52,547 bases of DNA from Candidatus Coproplasma excrementipullorum (GTDB taxonomy: Bacteria > Bacillota > Clostridia > Christensenellales > Borkfalkiaceae), in NCBI GenBank assembly GCA_018714165.1, contig DVNU01000041.1, positions 1 through 52,547 of the forward strand, read 5' to 3'. Position 1 is the stretch's first letter, and every line of letters begins with the position of its first letter. This document shows, piece by piece, positions 51,401 to 52,547 of this stretch. The translations under genes and the position numbers were made by a program. The notes under the pieces are model-generated. The model searched no databases. It saw only the letters and a list, made by a program, of their open reading frames with translations, and had not been told where the DNA came from.

Positions 51401-52547
51401 GCATACAACACAGAAGCCGTTTATGAATATGTGGCCTGCGGGCTCAGCCTCTCTCACCTGTGAATCACCGCAAATCTGGCACGAGCGCGTCTGCCAGTGT
51501 TCGGTGCAGGTATCGATCATATCCTGCCATTCGCCATATGTATGGTCAAGTTTTTCAAAGAAATTATATTCCACATTGCCGCAGATGGCGCAGGTGCGCG
51601 TTTCGTAACCTATAGATGTGCAAGTAGGTTCAATTTTAATGTTCCAATCAGAATACTGGTGTACACAGACGGGAATTTTACCGCAGTTGATTATGCTGTC
51701 GTCGGTCATAGTTATAATGAGCTCACCGCTTTCGTTGAATGCAATGTCTCTTATGCCTACGCCGTCAGTACCCATAACGTTTCCGCAGTCTAATGTGTGT
51801 TCATTGTTAAATGTCAGAATAAGGTGGCCGTTGCTGTCGATGTGTGTTGCTGTTACACTCGCACCGTCTTGACCATTTGCACCCATAACGTTGCCTAAAT
51901 TAAGGACACTGTTGTTTGTGAGTGTGATGACAAGTTCACCACTTTCATTGATGACAACATTTTGGACACCAACGCCGTCCTTGCCGTCAGTGCCATCTGC
52001 ACCGTCAGCGCCATTTTGGCCGTCGGTACCAACAACATTGCCGACAGTAATCTGTTTGCCGGAAACAAAGGTAAGAACAAGTTCGCCGTTTTCATTAATG
52101 GTGGCGCCTGAAATGCTGTCGCCATCTTTACCGTCCTGGCCGTCTTGTCCGTCGGCACCGTCGTTACCGTCTGCGCCCATAACGTTGCCGAGGTTGAGTT
52201 CCGTTTGATTGGTTAAAGTGATGACAAGTTCACCACTTTCATTGATGACAACATTTTGGACACCAACACCATCCTTACCGTCAGTACCATCTGCACCGTC
52301 AGCGCCATTTTGGCCGTCGGCACCAACAACATTGCCAACGGTAATCTGTTTGCCTGAAGTAAAGTTGAGGACAAGTTCGCCGTTTTCATTAATGGTGGCG
52401 CCTGAAATGCTGTCGCCATCTTTACCGTCTTGGCCGTCTTGTCCGTCGGCACCGTCTTGACCATTCGCACCCATAACGTTGCCGAGGTTGAGTTCGGTTT
52501 CGTTTGTCAGAGTTATAACCAGTTCGCCGTTATCATTAATGGTAATA
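48428..52547 (-). CDS. Large collagen-like, transglutaminase and LRR surface protein (5' end outside)
   Basis: The reading frame stays open to the window edge, so the N-terminus is missing; at least 1372 residues are present. In order from the visible N-terminal side: Gly-x-y collagen-like blocks (GADGQDGQDGKDG) alternating with short beta modules (NESGELVITLTN), at 51860-52547; Cys-pair modules (CAIC, CQIC) at about 51390-51680; a transglutaminase-like domain with Cys in AVCEGYART, His in EEHAWN and Asp in CDLTWDD, at about 50560-51000; then BspA-type LRR repeats to the end. It is probably a surface adhesin with protein-modifying or structural function. Confidence 0.88.
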   Translation of the reverse strand, partial: ITINDNGELVITLTNETELNLGNVMGANGQDGADGQDGQDGKDGDSISGATINENGELVLNFTSGKQITVGNVVGADGQNGADGADGTDGKDGVGVQNVVINESGELVITLTNQTELNLGNVMGADGNDGADGQDGQDGKDGDSISGATINENGELVLTFVSGKQITVGNVVGTDGQNGADGADGTDGKDGVGVQNVVINESGELVITLTNNSVLNLGNVMGANGQDGASVTATHIDSNGHLILTFNNEHTLDCGNVMGTDGVGIRDIAFNESGELIITMTDDSIINCGKIPVCVHQYSDWNIKIEPTCTSIGYETRTCAICGNVEYNFFEKLDHTYGEWQDMIDTCTEHWQTRSCQICGDSQVREAEPAGHIFINGFCVVCDEVDIDSIDLTYLDQFNGTYGYEFLGTLTNGEALQTLYETIDDEVKKFHVNTAIDAPDDYILADIDIGTLGLSTDQALSVWKTYKDDNPLYYWLSNTVTYSGESITLLIEEDYANGKVRSYYNQLIEDQVEAYSSTLYEGANEYDIALAYHDAILTAVDYSYDESNQPEDSAWAHNIIGVFNGQGAVCEGYARTYQLLLNYSGIENIFVTGDGSGEEHAWNLVKMNDGNWYWCDLTWDDTFVGGLNTNWKWGISYNYFLVNDTQNTLIEEGGWQYGSEVAFLENHTYDTSTGSGIDFLYDLPERAEGTYSSDNIMLLDEISVDTMVLQVVGYNALELHEVTGEGHFDIPSTVNYSGRQFTIISAGGGDILSGICQGNITSVTIPDSIVFIWDHAFRTYSLQNIYVAEDSPKFTSKDGVLFTKSLYTLIQYPSANERTEYIIPDETNILAYLSFDNCQNLSKLTIGKNMNTIGMTNWGGGYRDGEADGWFGGNVVNGGIERICNALAEEKQIIVHPENTSYQSDDFAIYNYGKTAILYVYDKDITTYHIPNTVTYIESTSTASTVFSDCKLLESFSVDDSHPIFSVCDGVLYNKQLTEIIDVPAALSGDITIPEGVTHISRPDTNGTIGKGFSGCKNLTSVTLPETLTVIGNSAFSGCTNLRKINIPDTVIIIGKHAFFGCSSLESITIPNGVTSIGNYAFNGCSRLTSITIPDSVTSVGDSAFDGCSNLTSITLPESVTIINPWTFSRCNSLTSITIPNSVTIISDSVFSGCTSLTSITIPNSVTSIGDSAFRNCSSLTSITIPDSVTSIGDSAFYGCSSLTSIAIPNGVTSIGNYAFNGCSSLTNITIPNSVTIIGDSAFYGCSSLTSITIPDSVTIIGDFAFNGCSSLTSIAISDSMTIIGEWAFSYCTSLTSITIPDSVTSIGEYAFSGCYNLKSVYYTGTAENWAEINIGSDNSNLTNATIYFYSEAEPVEEGNYWHYVDGVVTIW
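48590..49400. repeat. About twelve tandem 69-bp LRR units
   Basis: Units of 23 codons, with wording such as CGCCAATGATTGTCACGCTG recurring almost unchanged. High DNA identity between many units suggests recent expansion or gene conversion. Confidence 0.8.
51860..52547. repeat. Collagen-like/beta module repeats
   Basis: Alternating blocks encode GxDGxDG stretches and about 30-residue beta modules. Two types of module alternate (NENGELVLxF and NESGELVITL), each nearly identical between copies, so the repeat continues beyond the window edge. Confidence 0.8.

Overview
The window looks like chromosome from a spore-forming, gut-associated clostridial member of the Bacillota. Evidence for sporulation is SpmA/SpmB, a SipL-like SPOCS/LysM coat protein, a SpoIVFA/SpoIVFB-like pair, YlmC and a complete gerA-type germination operon. 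Evidence for the gut is a bile-salt-hydrolase-like enzyme and BspA-type leucine-rich lipoproteins. The main body is GC-rich (by eye well above 50%) and uses the standard code. I see no tRNA, rRNA, insertion sequence, prophage or CRISPR array. Genus cannot be assigned from sequence alone.

Layout. (1) 1-2233: an AT-rich accessory island with an AbiH-family gene and a HEPN-like partner, flanked by two related gene ends (SYYYEQ[I/V]DE-stop), then GC-rich hairpins. (2) 2234-9190: a two-gene lipoprotein operon, a giant Ig-like protein that is an internal 850-residue duplication and a secreted C39-like peptidase whose first half has lost its catalytic residues. (3) 9353-16115: a small lipoprotein under a PadR-type operator, a ProX-like deacylase, a choloylglycine hydrolase, phosphofructokinase, polyphosphate kinase and CvpA. 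(4) 16220-24674: YlmC, a zinc-ribbon acidic protein, Veg, SipL-like protein, IspE, an unknown membrane protein, cysteine desulfurase, a GntR repressor, a 40-bp tandem repeat array and spmA-spmB. (5) 24890-30599: metG, tatD, rsmA and the spoIVF-like pair. (6) 30667-34254 (minus): phospholipase C-like, Ogg, and a padR-DUF4097-DUF1700 operon. (7) 34409-38211: gerA-gerB-gerC. (8) 38358-45533: a membrane protein, trmB, a phosphoesterase, an esterase, a divergent carbamoyltransferase, queH, a degenerate MalK-like ATPase and a metal-exporter-like permease. (9) 45656-52547: two BspA-like surface lipoproteins on the minus strand around rpsU and a small unknown gene; the second runs off the window.

Signals beyond the genes are the main interest. 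A multi-hairpin intergenic element with a conserved loop around GCCCTACA occurs four times, with stems that differ in sequence but remain paired. Near-identical promoter-operators link padR to a distant lipoprotein gene. At least three genes (proX, ispE, trmB) have a good promoter ending 6 nt before the start codon and no ribosome binding site, suggesting leaderless mRNAs. Three enzyme-like proteins appear to have lost or changed catalytic signatures: the N-terminal C39 half, the ABC ATPase and the carbamoyltransferase.
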